Assembly (NCBI GenBank): GCA_942493135.1
Contig: OW818684.1
Coordinates: 3,596,001-3,660,000 of the forward strand
Length of the DNA: 64,000 nt
Direction of reading: 5' to 3'
Origin: Planctellipticum sp942493135
Lineage (GTDB): Bacteria; Planctomycetota; Planctomycetia; Planctomycetales; Planctomycetaceae
The position numbers were made by a program, and so were the translations under genes. The first letter of the stretch is position 1. Every line of letters begins with the position of its first letter. The notes beneath the pieces were generated by a model. It was not told the DNA's origin. It did not search any database and saw nothing but the letters and a program-made list of their open reading frames with translations. This document shows positions 44,945-53,197 of the stretch, one piece after another.

Positions 44945-44957
44945 GGGTATACTACCC
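44945..44957 (+). promoter_or_regulatory. Candidate -10 region in a GGGTA/TACCC palindrome
   Basis: GGGTA-TAC-TACCC contains TATACT (44948-44953), 5 of 6 to the -10 consensus, about 55 bp before the parvulin GTG. Only a weak TTCGCC is found 17 bp upstream. The palindrome could let a repressor cover the -10; inference only. Confidence 0.35.
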
Positions 44958-45006
44958 GAACATTGATTTGACCCGTACTGTGCCGACGTGCCGGGAAGGA
45001 TTCTCC

Positions 45007-45906
45007 GTGTCCGCCAGCTCCCTCATGCTTTTGACGGTCCTGATCGCGCCCGGTTTCGCCGACTCCGACGAGTCGGGCTATGTCGCCCAGGTCGACGGTC
45101 AGAATATTTCGATCCGCGACGTCACGTTCCTGGCGGAGTTGCGCGGCGAACCGCTTGACCGCGGAGCGAAAATTCCCGATCGCGTCGTCGAAGAGGCCAT
45201 CGACCGGACGTTGATCCGGCAGTTTCTCGCGGAGAAGAAAATCACCGCCCATCCGGAGCTGCTCGCCCAACAGTTGCAGCAGGTCGAGGCGCTGATCCGC
45301 CGTCGACAGGAGGAGCCCGAAGCCTTCCTCAAACGGCTCGGCTACTCGCAGGCACAGTTCGAACGGGAACTGGCCTTGCCACTGGCCTGGGCCGAATTCG
45401 TCCAGCAAACCGTGCCGGCGGCGAAAATCCGCAAGTACTTCGACGAACACCGGGCCGAGTTGGACGGGACGAAAATCCGGGCTCGGCACATGATTCTACA
45501 GCTTCCCCAAGACGCGTCTCCGAAGGATCTTGAGATCCGTCAGCGCCGGCTGGCCGCCGTTCGCAAGGAGATTCTGGCCGGCAAACGGGACTTCGCCGCC
45601 GCCGCCCTCGAGATCTCCGAGTCTCCCAGCAAAGAGACTGGCGGCGACCTGGGGATCATTCCTTTCCGCGGTCGAATTCCCGCTTCGGTGGCGCAGGCCG
45701 CTTTTCGACTCCAGGCCGGCGAAATCACCGAGCCGGTGGTCAGTCCGTTCGGCGTCCATCTGGTGTTCGTCGAGGAGCGGATTCCCGGGCAGCTAAGCCT
45801 GGAAGACGCCCGGCCGCAGATTCTGGAAGTGTTCGGCAAGGAGCTCTGGGAGCAGACTGCGAAACAGCAGCGGGGCAAAGTGAAGATCACTCGCCCCAAA
45901 CAGTAG
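45007..45906 (+). CDS. Secreted parvulin-type peptidyl-prolyl isomerase
   Basis: 299 residues from GTG 45007, preferred because AAGGA lies six bases upstream; an ATG at 44893 is possible but has no such site. A short signal peptide (LMLLTVLIAPGFADS) is followed by a SurA/PpiC-type helical N-domain and the parvulin core: IRARHMILQLPQDA, KETGGDLGIIPFRG and VSPFGVHLVFVEE. Parvulins of this kind help fold exported and outer-membrane proteins. The MMPL transporter gene follows 66 bp later on the same strand. Confidence 0.88.
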   Translation: MSASSLMLLTVLIAPGFADSDESGYVAQVDGQNISIRDVTFLAELRGEPLDRGAKIPDRVVEEAIDRTLIRQFLAEKKITAHPELLAQQLQQVEALIRRRQEEPEAFLKRLGYSQAQFERELALPLAWAEFVQQTVPAAKIRKYFDEHRAELDGTKIRARHMILQLPQDASPKDLEIRQRRLAAVRKEILAGKRDFAAAALEISESPSKETGGDLGIIPFRGRIPASVAQAAFRLQAGEITEPVVSPFGVHLVFVEERIPGQLSLEDARPQILEVFGKELWEQTAKQQRGKVKITRPKQ

Positions 45907-45972
45907 CGGCGAATGTTGCTGACTTCCGCTGAAGCGTTTCCTCCCCCTCACTTCCGTCAAGAACGTCGCACT

Positions 45973-48246
45973 ATGGAGCCCGCCGAACCGCCTTCCACGA
46001 CCAGCCCCGACTCAACGCCGGACTGGACGCAGGCACTGGCTGGATGGCTGATCGGGCTGTGGCCGTTTCTGGGGATCGGAGCCCTGATTCTCGCGGCGCT
46101 CGCCTGGTTTCCGGCGTCGCGACTGCAGTTCGAACAGTCGATCGAGTCGCTTTACGCCGAGTCCCACCCGCGGCTGATCGATTACCGCGTCAGCCGGAAC
46201 ACGTTTGGCGGTGACGAATTCGTCATCGTCTCCTACGCCGATCCCGATCTGTTCGAAGATGCCGAATCCAACAAGCTGTCGCAGGCGGCGCAGGATCGGA
46301 TCAACGCGCTCGCCGACAAGATTCGCGCTCTGCCGGGCATCGATCCGGCGAGCATTCAGAGTCTGGCCGACGCGCTCCGGTTTCCGTACGGCCGCAGCAA
46401 GATCCGGGAGTTCCTGACGGGGATTCTGCTGGGTGCGGATGGGACGACGACGGCAATCGTCGCCCGTCTCAAGCCGAAGGACGCCGCTGCACCTCCCCGG
46501 GCGGAGACGTTCCGCGACATTCGCGAGATCGCGGCGGCTCACGAACCCGTCGCGGTGGTGGTCGGCGAACCGATCCAGGTCCACGACATGTTCCGCTACG
46601 TCGAAGAGGACGGCGGCACGCTGGGGGCGGCATCCACCGGCCTGCTGATGATTGTGATTATCGTCCTGTTTCGCAGTCTGCGCTGGATGCTGCTGCCGAT
46701 TATCGTCGTGCAGTTCTCGCTCCTCTGGACGCGGGCGGTGCTGGTCCTCAGCGGGCTGCAGCTCAGCATGGTCAGTTCGATGCTGAATTCGCTGGTGACG
46801 ATCATTGGCATCGCCACGGTCATGCACGTGACTGTCCGCTATCGCGACAAGCGGGCGACGCTTGGACGGGTCGACGCCGCCCGGGCCACGCTGGCAGAGC
46901 TGATCGTGCCAGTGTTCTGGACGACGGTCACGACGGCCTCGGGCTTCGCCGCATTGATGACCAGCCACATTTCGCCGGTTGCAAGTTTCGGCCTCATGAT
47001 GACGCTGGCCACTCTGATGGTCTTCGTCGCCGTGGCCGCGATCGTACCGGCCGGAATTCTGCTGGGCCGGTACACCCAGACGCCCGGAGTCGTTCCGTCC
47101 GAGCACCTGATCGCTGGCGGGTTGTCCCGGATCACGCGTGCGGTTGAGCGGGCGCCCCTGCTGATCGGCGTCAGCATGGCGACGCTGATGATCGTCTGCG
47201 GGATCGGGCTGTTCCGCCTGCAGGTCGAAACCGACTTCAGCAAGAATTTCCGCGCCGAAAGTCCGGTGGTGAAAGCGCTGGAGTTCTTTGAAACCAAGCT
47301 GGGTGGTGCGGGAACATGGGAAGTTGGATTTCCCGCTCCGGCGAAGTTGACCGAAGAGTATCTGGATCAGGTCCGCGGGCTGGCCGAGGATCTGCGTCAG
47401 CTTGAACGTCGCACGACGCAGGATCGCCTGACCAAAGTCGTTTCGATCACGGACGGACTGGACCTGATTCCCGAGCGAGTTCTGTTCACCCGCTTTTCGC
47501 TGGAGACCCGGCTGGGGCTCCTCAGCGGGATTCAGTCCGAATTCACTTCCAGCCTCTACAATCCCAAGGCGGGCCGGATGCGGATCATGCTGCGGGCGAT
47601 GGAGCGGCAGCCGTCGGAGACCAAGCTCAAGCTGATCGAAGACGTCGAAGATCTGGCTCGCAAGCGGTTCCCGGATGCCAGCGCGACCGGGCTGTTTGTC
47701 CTGCTGACGTTTATTATTGAAAGCCTGATGAGCGACCAGCTCACCAGTTCGCTTCTGGCGGGGGTGGCGCTGACCATTCAGATGTCGATCGCGTTTCGCA
47801 GTCTGCGGATCGGCCTGATTTCACTGATTCCTAATATTTTCCCGATTCTGCTGGTCATCGGTACGATGGGCTGGATCGGATTGCCGGTGAACATTGCCAC
47901 CGCGATGATCGCCAGCGTCTCGCTCGGACTGACGGTCGATTCCAGTGTGCACTATATCACGTCGTATCACAGCGACAGACGCCGCGGCGCCTCGGTCAGC
48001 GAGGCGCTCGACGCCACCAGCCAGGGGGTGGGGCTGGCCCTGGTGTTTGCCAATGTGGCGCTCGTGGCGGGATTCTCCATACTGACCCTCTCACATTTCA
48101 TCCCGCTGGTCTATTTCGGAATTCTCGTCAGTGTCTCGATGCTGGGTGGCTTGTTCGGCAATCTCGTGCTGCTGCCGCTGCTGCTGCGAATTGTGGACGC
48201 AGGTCCACATGTTTCTTCCGAAGCTGCAACCGTCCGCGACGTGTGA
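45973..48246 (+). CDS. MMPL/RND-family membrane transporter
   Basis: 757 residues from the ATG at 45973 (an ATG at 45913 would add 20). The pattern of two six-helix halves, each with a large external loop after the first helix, is clear: helix 1 at ~38-58, loop to ~210, helices 2-6 (LLMIVIIVLFRSLRWMLLPI, TMHVTVRYRD-type motif), then a repeat in the second half (SLLAGVALTIQMSIAFRSLR, LVIGTMGWIGLPVNIATA, LGLTVDSSVHYI). This is the RND/MMPL fold that exports lipids or hydrophobic compounds using the proton gradient. Substrate unknown. Confidence 0.88.
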   Translation: MEPAEPPSTTSPDSTPDWTQALAGWLIGLWPFLGIGALILAALAWFPASRLQFEQSIESLYAESHPRLIDYRVSRNTFGGDEFVIVSYADPDLFEDAESNKLSQAAQDRINALADKIRALPGIDPASIQSLADALRFPYGRSKIREFLTGILLGADGTTTAIVARLKPKDAAAPPRAETFRDIREIAAAHEPVAVVVGEPIQVHDMFRYVEEDGGTLGAASTGLLMIVIIVLFRSLRWMLLPIIVVQFSLLWTRAVLVLSGLQLSMVSSMLNSLVTIIGIATVMHVTVRYRDKRATLGRVDAARATLAELIVPVFWTTVTTASGFAALMTSHISPVASFGLMMTLATLMVFVAVAAIVPAGILLGRYTQTPGVVPSEHLIAGGLSRITRAVERAPLLIGVSMATLMIVCGIGLFRLQVETDFSKNFRAESPVVKALEFFETKLGGAGTWEVGFPAPAKLTEEYLDQVRGLAEDLRQLERRTTQDRLTKVVSITDGLDLIPERVLFTRFSLETRLGLLSGIQSEFTSSLYNPKAGRMRIMLRAMERQPSETKLKLIEDVEDLARKRFPDASATGLFVLLTFIIESLMSDQLTSSLLAGVALTIQMSIAFRSLRIGLISLIPNIFPILLVIGTMGWIGLPVNIATAMIASVSLGLTVDSSVHYITSYHSDRRRGASVSEALDATSQGVGLALVFANVALVAGFSILTLSHFIPLVYFGILVSVSMLGGLFGNLVLLPLLLRIVDAGPHVSSEAATVRDV

Positions 48247-48313
48247 GACTTTCTTCCCGCTTGCGTCCTGTCCGCAGCGGGAAAGTGCCTGGCAGGGCGA
48301 TTCCAGGGAGCCA

Positions 48314-48847
48314 ATGACGGCATCGTCCCGCAACGCATGGACTCAGCAGGTCGCCGGATGGTACGAGGCGTACGCACGGGAGTTGTGGGCGTTGTACTAC
48401 ACGATCTGCAGCGATCCGGAGCGGTCGACAGAGGCCGTGCAGGAGGCGTTTCTCAGACTGCAGGAACACCGGGGAGAGCCGATTCGCGATCCCAAAGGCT
48501 GGTTGTTGTTCGTGGGACGCAACTGGCTGCGGGATCAGGCCCGACGGAAAGCCAGTTCGGTGAAATCCAACGTTGAGTTTCACGACCTGACAGAGTCCCA
48601 CAGTGGGCCGGAAGAGGAGTTTTTCCGACATGAGCTGCAGCTTTCCATGCGGGAGGCGCTCGCGGAGCTGCGGGAGGAGGATCGGGAAGTGCTGGTCCTG
48701 CGGTACGCGCTCGGCTGGTCCTCCCAGAGAATCGGCGAACAGCTCGGGGTTCGGGCCGCCTCGGTCGATATGCGACTGACGCGCGCCCGCCAGCGCCTGG
48801 CGGCTGTCCTGAACCGCATGCAGATCGAACCTCCCGAAAGCGACTGA
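48314..48847 (+). CDS. ECF-type RNA polymerase sigma factor
   Basis: 177 residues from the ATG at 48314, with AGGGAG just upstream. Region 2 is visible in WYEAYARELWALYYTICSDP and EAVQEAFLRLQEH, and the DNA-melting segment in RDPKGWLLFVGRNWLRDQAR. Region 4 is LREEDREVLVLRYALGWSSQ and IGEQLGVRAASVDMRLTRAR, a helix-turn-helix. The linker is short, as in ECF sigmas. A probable anti-sigma gene follows 48 bp later. Confidence 0.93.
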   Translation: MTASSRNAWTQQVAGWYEAYARELWALYYTICSDPERSTEAVQEAFLRLQEHRGEPIRDPKGWLLFVGRNWLRDQARRKASSVKSNVEFHDLTESHSGPEEEFFRHELQLSMREALAELREEDREVLVLRYALGWSSQRIGEQLGVRAASVDMRLTRARQRLAAVLNRMQIEPPESD

Positions 48848-48895
48848 TTCGTTTCCCGCAAACCGACCCTTGCCCCCGATTGCAGCCTGAGAGAC

Positions 48896-49369
48896 ATGAC
48901 TGATCCCCAACCTTGGACCGACGCCGATGTCGACCGCGCCCTGACGCGGTTCTTCGCCGCCGAACAGCCGTCGGAAATGCCAGGCGTCCCGCGGCGGCCT
49001 GCGAACCGGCAGTCACCGGACCCGGCCCGCCGACAACGCCGCCAGGCGACGCGCGGGACTGTGGCGACGATCGTTTCGGCGATTGTCGTGGCGGGGTTGC
49101 TGATTGTGATCGCTCCGCCAGACCGACAACCGCCTTCCGTCGTTCAATCTACAGAGAAGCTGCCTCAGGAGGTCGTCGTGACCGTGACGGAACCGGGGCC
49201 GCGGGAAGTTTTTGCGACGACAGCCGGCCTGATGCGGCAACAGACGGACCTGAAGGTAACCACGGTTTCGTGGGTTGCTCCGGATTCCGGCGAAGCGATC
49301 GAGTGGCAGGTTCCCGAACTGGCGATCGACATTGTGCCCGTGGCATCCAACGATGCAGGAGACCTTTGA
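48896..49369 (+). CDS. Probable anti-sigma/membrane regulator of the ECF sigma
   Basis: 157 residues. A short cytoplasmic N-terminus with DADVDRALTRFFAAEQPSE resembles the start of anti-sigma proteins. One membrane helix is at about 55-73 (VATIVSAIVVAGLLIVIA). The C-terminal part is outside. No HXXXCXXC zinc anti-sigma motif is present. The role is inferred mainly from its position directly after the sigma gene and from the single membrane pass. The stop overlaps the PDZ gene start (TGATG). Confidence 0.62.
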   Translation: MTDPQPWTDADVDRALTRFFAAEQPSEMPGVPRRPANRQSPDPARRQRRQATRGTVATIVSAIVVAGLLIVIAPPDRQPPSVVQSTEKLPQEVVVTVTEPGPREVFATTAGLMRQQTDLKVTTVSWVAPDSGEAIEWQVPELAIDIVPVASNDAGDL

Positions 49370-50397
49370 TGACTTCGCCGCGCTGCCGTAGCCTGATGGC
49401 AGTCATTGCCTCCGCCGCTTTGCTGGCGCTCGAATTGCCGCGCACTGCCGACGCTCAAGATTCCGGTCAGCCGACCGAAACGGTGACCCGCAAGACGGAA
49501 GTCTATCTCGGCGTCATCACCGAACCGGTTTCCGAAGCGATTGCAACGCAATTGCGCCGGCAGCTGCCAGGCGCACGTGGCCTGCTGGTCAAACGCCTGC
49601 TCCCCGGCTCGCCTGCGGAACGGGCCGGTCTGCGACCCATGGATATCATCGCGGCCACCGACGGCGAGCCGGTCGGACGTCCGGAGGACCTCAAGGAGCG
49701 AGTTGTCCGGCGGAAGCCTGCCGAACTGCTGAAGATGAGCGTGATCCGCGAGGGGGAGATGCAGTCGCTCGACGTCCCGCTGGGGGAGCGGACCGTCTCG
49801 ACGCTGATTGCGCGACATTTTCCGCCGCAGGCGGGGACCGGCGGAGCGGAACGCTCAATGGCGCCGGAATCTCTTGACGCCCTGGCTGATGTGGAAACCG
49901 TCCCCCGCACGTTGCATGCCCTGACGCTGCGGACAAAAGACGGCCGACAGTTCAATCTGAGCCTCGAGTATCTCGATGCCAAAGGCCAGCTTAGGGCCGC
50001 AGCGCTGTCGGGAGATGTGACAACATTACGTGAGGATCTCAAATCTTTGCCCCAGGCGGTCCAGCAGGCGGCCGGCCGGCACCTCGATGCCGCGGAACGC
50101 GAGAAACTCCTGGCCCGCACCGTCCAGTTTCGTTGCAGTCCCGGTCAGCTTGGCGCGGAACGGACGCTGCAGATCAGCGTCCGGCAGCCAGAGGCGTCGG
50201 GAGCGGTCCGCTGGTTCGAACTGGAACGCACCGTCGCAGCCGGCCCCGGCCCCATGCCACTGTCCCAGACGCTCGATCTGCCGGAAGTCCAGTCGCAGCT
50301 CAGCGACATGGACCCGGCCGTCCGCGCTCGAATCGAGCAGACGCTCAAGACGGCGTCGTTGCCGGCTGTGGGCCTGAAGCGGGAAGAGTCGCAGTAG
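49369..50397 (+). CDS. Secreted PDZ-domain protein
   Basis: 342 residues from the ATG at 49369, with AGGAG upstream; the longer frame to 48913 is out of place and shadows the preceding gene. A signal peptide (LMAVIASAALLALELPRTADA) is followed by one PDZ domain (about 45-125): YLGVITEPVSEA, GLLVKRLLPGSPAERAGLRP, MDIIAATDGEPVGRPEDL. The C-terminal ~200 residues are novel to me. There is no HtrA-type protease domain, so it may bind unfolded C-termini as a periplasmic sensor of the sigma/anti-sigma pair. That role is inferred from the operon. Confidence 0.85.
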   Translation: MTSPRCRSLMAVIASAALLALELPRTADAQDSGQPTETVTRKTEVYLGVITEPVSEAIATQLRRQLPGARGLLVKRLLPGSPAERAGLRPMDIIAATDGEPVGRPEDLKERVVRRKPAELLKMSVIREGEMQSLDVPLGERTVSTLIARHFPPQAGTGGAERSMAPESLDALADVETVPRTLHALTLRTKDGRQFNLSLEYLDAKGQLRAAALSGDVTTLREDLKSLPQAVQQAAGRHLDAAEREKLLARTVQFRCSPGQLGAERTLQISVRQPEASGAVRWFELERTVAAGPGPMPLSQTLDLPEVQSQLSDMDPAVRARIEQTLKTASLPAVGLKREESQ

Positions 50398-50415
50398 GGC
50401 CGGGCACGCCCGGCC
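50398..50415 (+). terminator. GC-rich hairpin at the PDZ stop codon
   Basis: GGCCGGGC (50398-50405) pairs perfectly with GCCCGGCC (50408-50415), starting one base after the TAG. No T-run follows, so it is a possible rho-dependent or weak terminator, or an mRNA 3' stabiliser. Confidence 0.5.
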
Positions 50416-50432
50416 AACTTCCCTGACTGGCG

Positions 50433-50465
50433 CTGGGTCGTCGAAGACTCCGACGCCAGCCACCC
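50433..50465. repeat. Third copy of the dispersed repeat (single arm)
   Basis: A 33-base segment starting CTGGGTCGTCG and ending CCAGCCACCC matches the right arm at 6550-6582 with two substitutions. No inverted partner is near. It lies between convergent genes, as does the first element. Confidence 0.8.
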
Positions 50466-50545
50466 GGACGATTGTCGGCGTCTCGGCAGGGTTGAGAGTT
50501 GTTGCCGAAGGTTGACTCACGGTGAAATGAAGCGTTCTCGCCCCC

Positions 50546-51775
50546 TCACTCCTCCGTCAGCGATCCCACGCCGACCGTCGCCGTCTGTTCCAGCGGCCAC
50601 AGCTCGATCAGCCGGTGCATGTCGTCCAGCGTGATGCCCCGCAGGATGGCCAGGTCGTCGGCGACCGAGCGGTATTCCCGCCGGGTCAGCCAGTTCCCCC
50701 CCAACGATGACAGCCGGCCCATCGGACGTTCGCCTCGCAAGACAATTCTCGTGCAGACCTTGTTCCGGGCCAGCTCCAACTCGTCCGCCGTGATCCCGTC
50801 CCGATTCAGCGTCTCGTAGATCGCCCGGATTCGCTCGCGGTTCTCGCGGACCGACTCCGCTTCGCAGCTCAGATAGGTCAGATAGGTGCCGGCGTCTTCG
50901 TAGTCGTTGTAGCTGATCTCGGCGACCTCGGCGTGGCCGGGATCGACCAGATCCCAATAGAGCCGGCTGCTGGAATCGTCCCCGACGATCACGGTCAGCA
51001 GTTCCGCGGCGTAACGCAGCGGATCGGCGCCGTTCGGGGCCGCCGCCAGCTCCATCACCTGTTCGAGCTGGACGGAGTCTTTAACGATCCATTCCTGGGA
51101 GGGGGCCGGCTGCGGCGGACGCTTCGTTCGCGGCGAATCGCCTGCCGGCCAGTGACTGCAGTGCTGACGGGCCAGGCCGAGCACGGTTTCCCAGTCGGTG
51201 CGGCCGGCGACGGCCAGCGTGATGTTCCCGGCGCGGTAATTGGCGGTGTGATAATCCCGCATCTGAGTGGAGGTCAGCCCCCCGACGGAATCACGCGTTC
51301 CGAGGACCGAGCGGCCGAGCGGATGTCCGGCGAAGAACCGGCGCATCGAGTGTTCGTAGGCGACGAAGGACGGCTGATCGTCATACATGCCGATCTCTTC
51401 GAGGATGACTTGCTTTTCCATGTCGAAGTCGGTCTCCCGCAACGACGGAAACAGGACGCTCGACTGAAGTTCGAACGTCTGCGGCAGATACTCGGGGAGA
51501 ATCGCCGAGTAGTACATGGTACTCTCTTCGCCCGTCGCCGCGTTGTATTGCGCGCCGACTTCGTCGAAGACGCGGTTCACATCCTCGGCGGAGAACTTCT
51601 CCGTCCCTTTGAAGGCCATGTGTTCGAGGAAGTGGCTGACACCGGAAACTTCGTCCGTTTCGTCGCGCGAGCCGGCCCGTACGAAGAACCCGAAGGCCAC
51701 GCTCTGGACGGTGGAGTCGAGTTCGGCGATGACCTGCAGGCCGTTTTCGAGCGAAGCGTGATGAAACTGAGGCAT
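50546..51775 (-). CDS. M16-family zinc metallopeptidase (catalytic)
   Basis: 409 residues. The inverted zinc motif HFLEH (His48, Glu51, His52) lies in VSHFLEHMAFKGTEKF, and the third ligand Glu is in QVILEEIGMYDDQP. This is the insulinase/mitochondrial-processing-peptidase fold. It is presumably active together with the partner encoded just upstream. No signal peptide is visible, so it is cytoplasmic. Order on the minus strand is partner first, then this gene 61 bp later. Confidence 0.93.
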   Translation of the reverse strand: MPQFHHASLENGLQVIAELDSTVQSVAFGFFVRAGSRDETDEVSGVSHFLEHMAFKGTEKFSAEDVNRVFDEVGAQYNAATGEESTMYYSAILPEYLPQTFELQSSVLFPSLRETDFDMEKQVILEEIGMYDDQPSFVAYEHSMRRFFAGHPLGRSVLGTRDSVGGLTSTQMRDYHTANYRAGNITLAVAGRTDWETVLGLARQHCSHWPAGDSPRTKRPPQPAPSQEWIVKDSVQLEQVMELAAAPNGADPLRYAAELLTVIVGDDSSSRLYWDLVDPGHAEVAEISYNDYEDAGTYLTYLSCEAESVRENRERIRAIYETLNRDGITADELELARNKVCTRIVLRGERPMGRLSSLGGNWLTRREYRSVADDLAILRGITLDDMHRLIELWPLEQTATVGVGSLTEE

Positions 51776-51836
51776 GGGAGGCGGTTCCGCGGAGAAGTCG
51801 GTCGCTGAGATTCACGGAGCGGGATGGCTGAACGGT

Positions 51837-53081
51837 TCAGACCTGAGCCAGGGGCTCCGGACCGACGGTCAGGATCGAGAAACGCTCGGCCGGATGTCGC
51901 CGCAAATAGTCCAGCACGCTGTCGACGGTGAGGGCTTCGATCCGCCCGCGGACTTCTTCGAGGGAAGTGACCCGTCCGAGGTGGAACCAGTCGCGGGCCG
52001 CAGAGGACGCCCGCGCTCCGGTGGATTCCTGGGCCATGATCAGCGAGCTTTTGGCTCGGGCCTGGCAGCGGGCGAGTTCCGCCGGCTCGATGCCGCTTGC
52101 AAGACGTTTCAGCTCGACGAGCAGCACATCCAGCGTGGCCTGCGCCCGCTCGGAGGTGGTCCCCGCATAGCAGAGCACCCGGCCGGCGTGCCGCAACGAA
52201 TGCAGCGAGGCGTAGACCGAATAGCAGAGACCTCGCTTTTCGCGGACTTCCGTGAACAGCCGGGAGCTCATGCCTCCGCTGAGGATGTCGACGGCCGCCC
52301 ACGCCGCATAGTAATCGGGGTCGCGGTACGGCACCGCGGGAAACGCGACGCCGATATGCGTCTGCGTGGAGTCCTGCGTGAGATGGGAAAAGCCGGGGGT
52401 GAAATCGCCGGTCTCGGGGGGGGCTCCGTCCACAGGCGGCCGGTCCCAGCCCGCGAAGGCGGCTTGAATCTGCGGGATCAGCGTGTCGGGATCGATCTTC
52501 CCGGCGAGGCCCAGAATGGCCCCCTGGGGACGAATCCGTTCGCGACAGAACTGGCGGACGCTGTCAGGCGTTGCCTGTTCGAGGTCCGTCAGGTTGCCTT
52601 CGGACGGGCGACCCCAGGGATCGGGGTAGCAGCGGCGAGTCAGCTCGACCATGACCTTCTTCTGAGGATCGTCTTCAATCGCCAGCAGGGATTGCTCGGC
52701 CCCGGAGATGACCGGTTCGAAGAATTCCTCTTCCAGACGGGGCGCCCGGACGAGTTCGCCGTAGAGCTTGAGAATCTCCGGCAGCTTGTCCGCCAGACAG
52801 GCTCCGTGAAAGGCCATCTGATGCGCGGCGACGGACTCATGCCGCTGGACGCCGAGGTGATCGAGCGCATCCGAGAACTCGCGATTGCCGTAGGGGCCAG
52901 CCCCGCGGAGCATCCAGTCGACCGCTGCGGCTGCGGTTCCGCCGCCGCCCTCCGGTTCCCAACTTGTCCCCGCCGGGACCAGCAGCGAAAAGGCTGCAGA
53001 CTCGACGTCCGCCATCGGTTCCAGAATCAAAGTGAGTCCGCCGCCGGCGGGCGGAGGAACGATGACGGGCGGAATGCTCAT
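51837..53081 (-). CDS. M16-family protein lacking the zinc-binding motif
   Basis: 414 residues from the ATG at 53081. It has the same fold as the neighbouring peptidase (FSLLVPAGTSWEPEGGGGTA, EFFEPVISGAEQSLLAIEDD, CYPDPWGRPSEGNLTDLEQA), but the zinc motif is replaced by AAAVDW. This is the non-catalytic M16 partner known from heterodimeric bacterial pairs, where it helps bind the peptide. It probably pairs with the product of 50546-51775. Together they would degrade peptides in the cytoplasm. Confidence 0.9.
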   Translation of the reverse strand: MSIPPVIVPPPAGGGLTLILEPMADVESAAFSLLVPAGTSWEPEGGGGTAAAAVDWMLRGAGPYGNREFSDALDHLGVQRHESVAAHQMAFHGACLADKLPEILKLYGELVRAPRLEEEFFEPVISGAEQSLLAIEDDPQKKVMVELTRRCYPDPWGRPSEGNLTDLEQATPDSVRQFCRERIRPQGAILGLAGKIDPDTLIPQIQAAFAGWDRPPVDGAPPETGDFTPGFSHLTQDSTQTHIGVAFPAVPYRDPDYYAAWAAVDILSGGMSSRLFTEVREKRGLCYSVYASLHSLRHAGRVLCYAGTTSERAQATLDVLLVELKRLASGIEPAELARCQARAKSSLIMAQESTGARASSAARDWFHLGRVTSLEEVRGRIEALTVDSVLDYLRRHPAERFSILTVGPEPLAQV

Positions 53082-53197
53082 GCAGCACAAAGTCTCGGAG
53101 GAAGCGGACTTCCGCAGAGACGCCTGCCTCCGCCGGAATCTGCGAAGTATTCCAGATTGGCGGGATTGAAACAACGCGGGACGTGGAAAGCCGAGTG

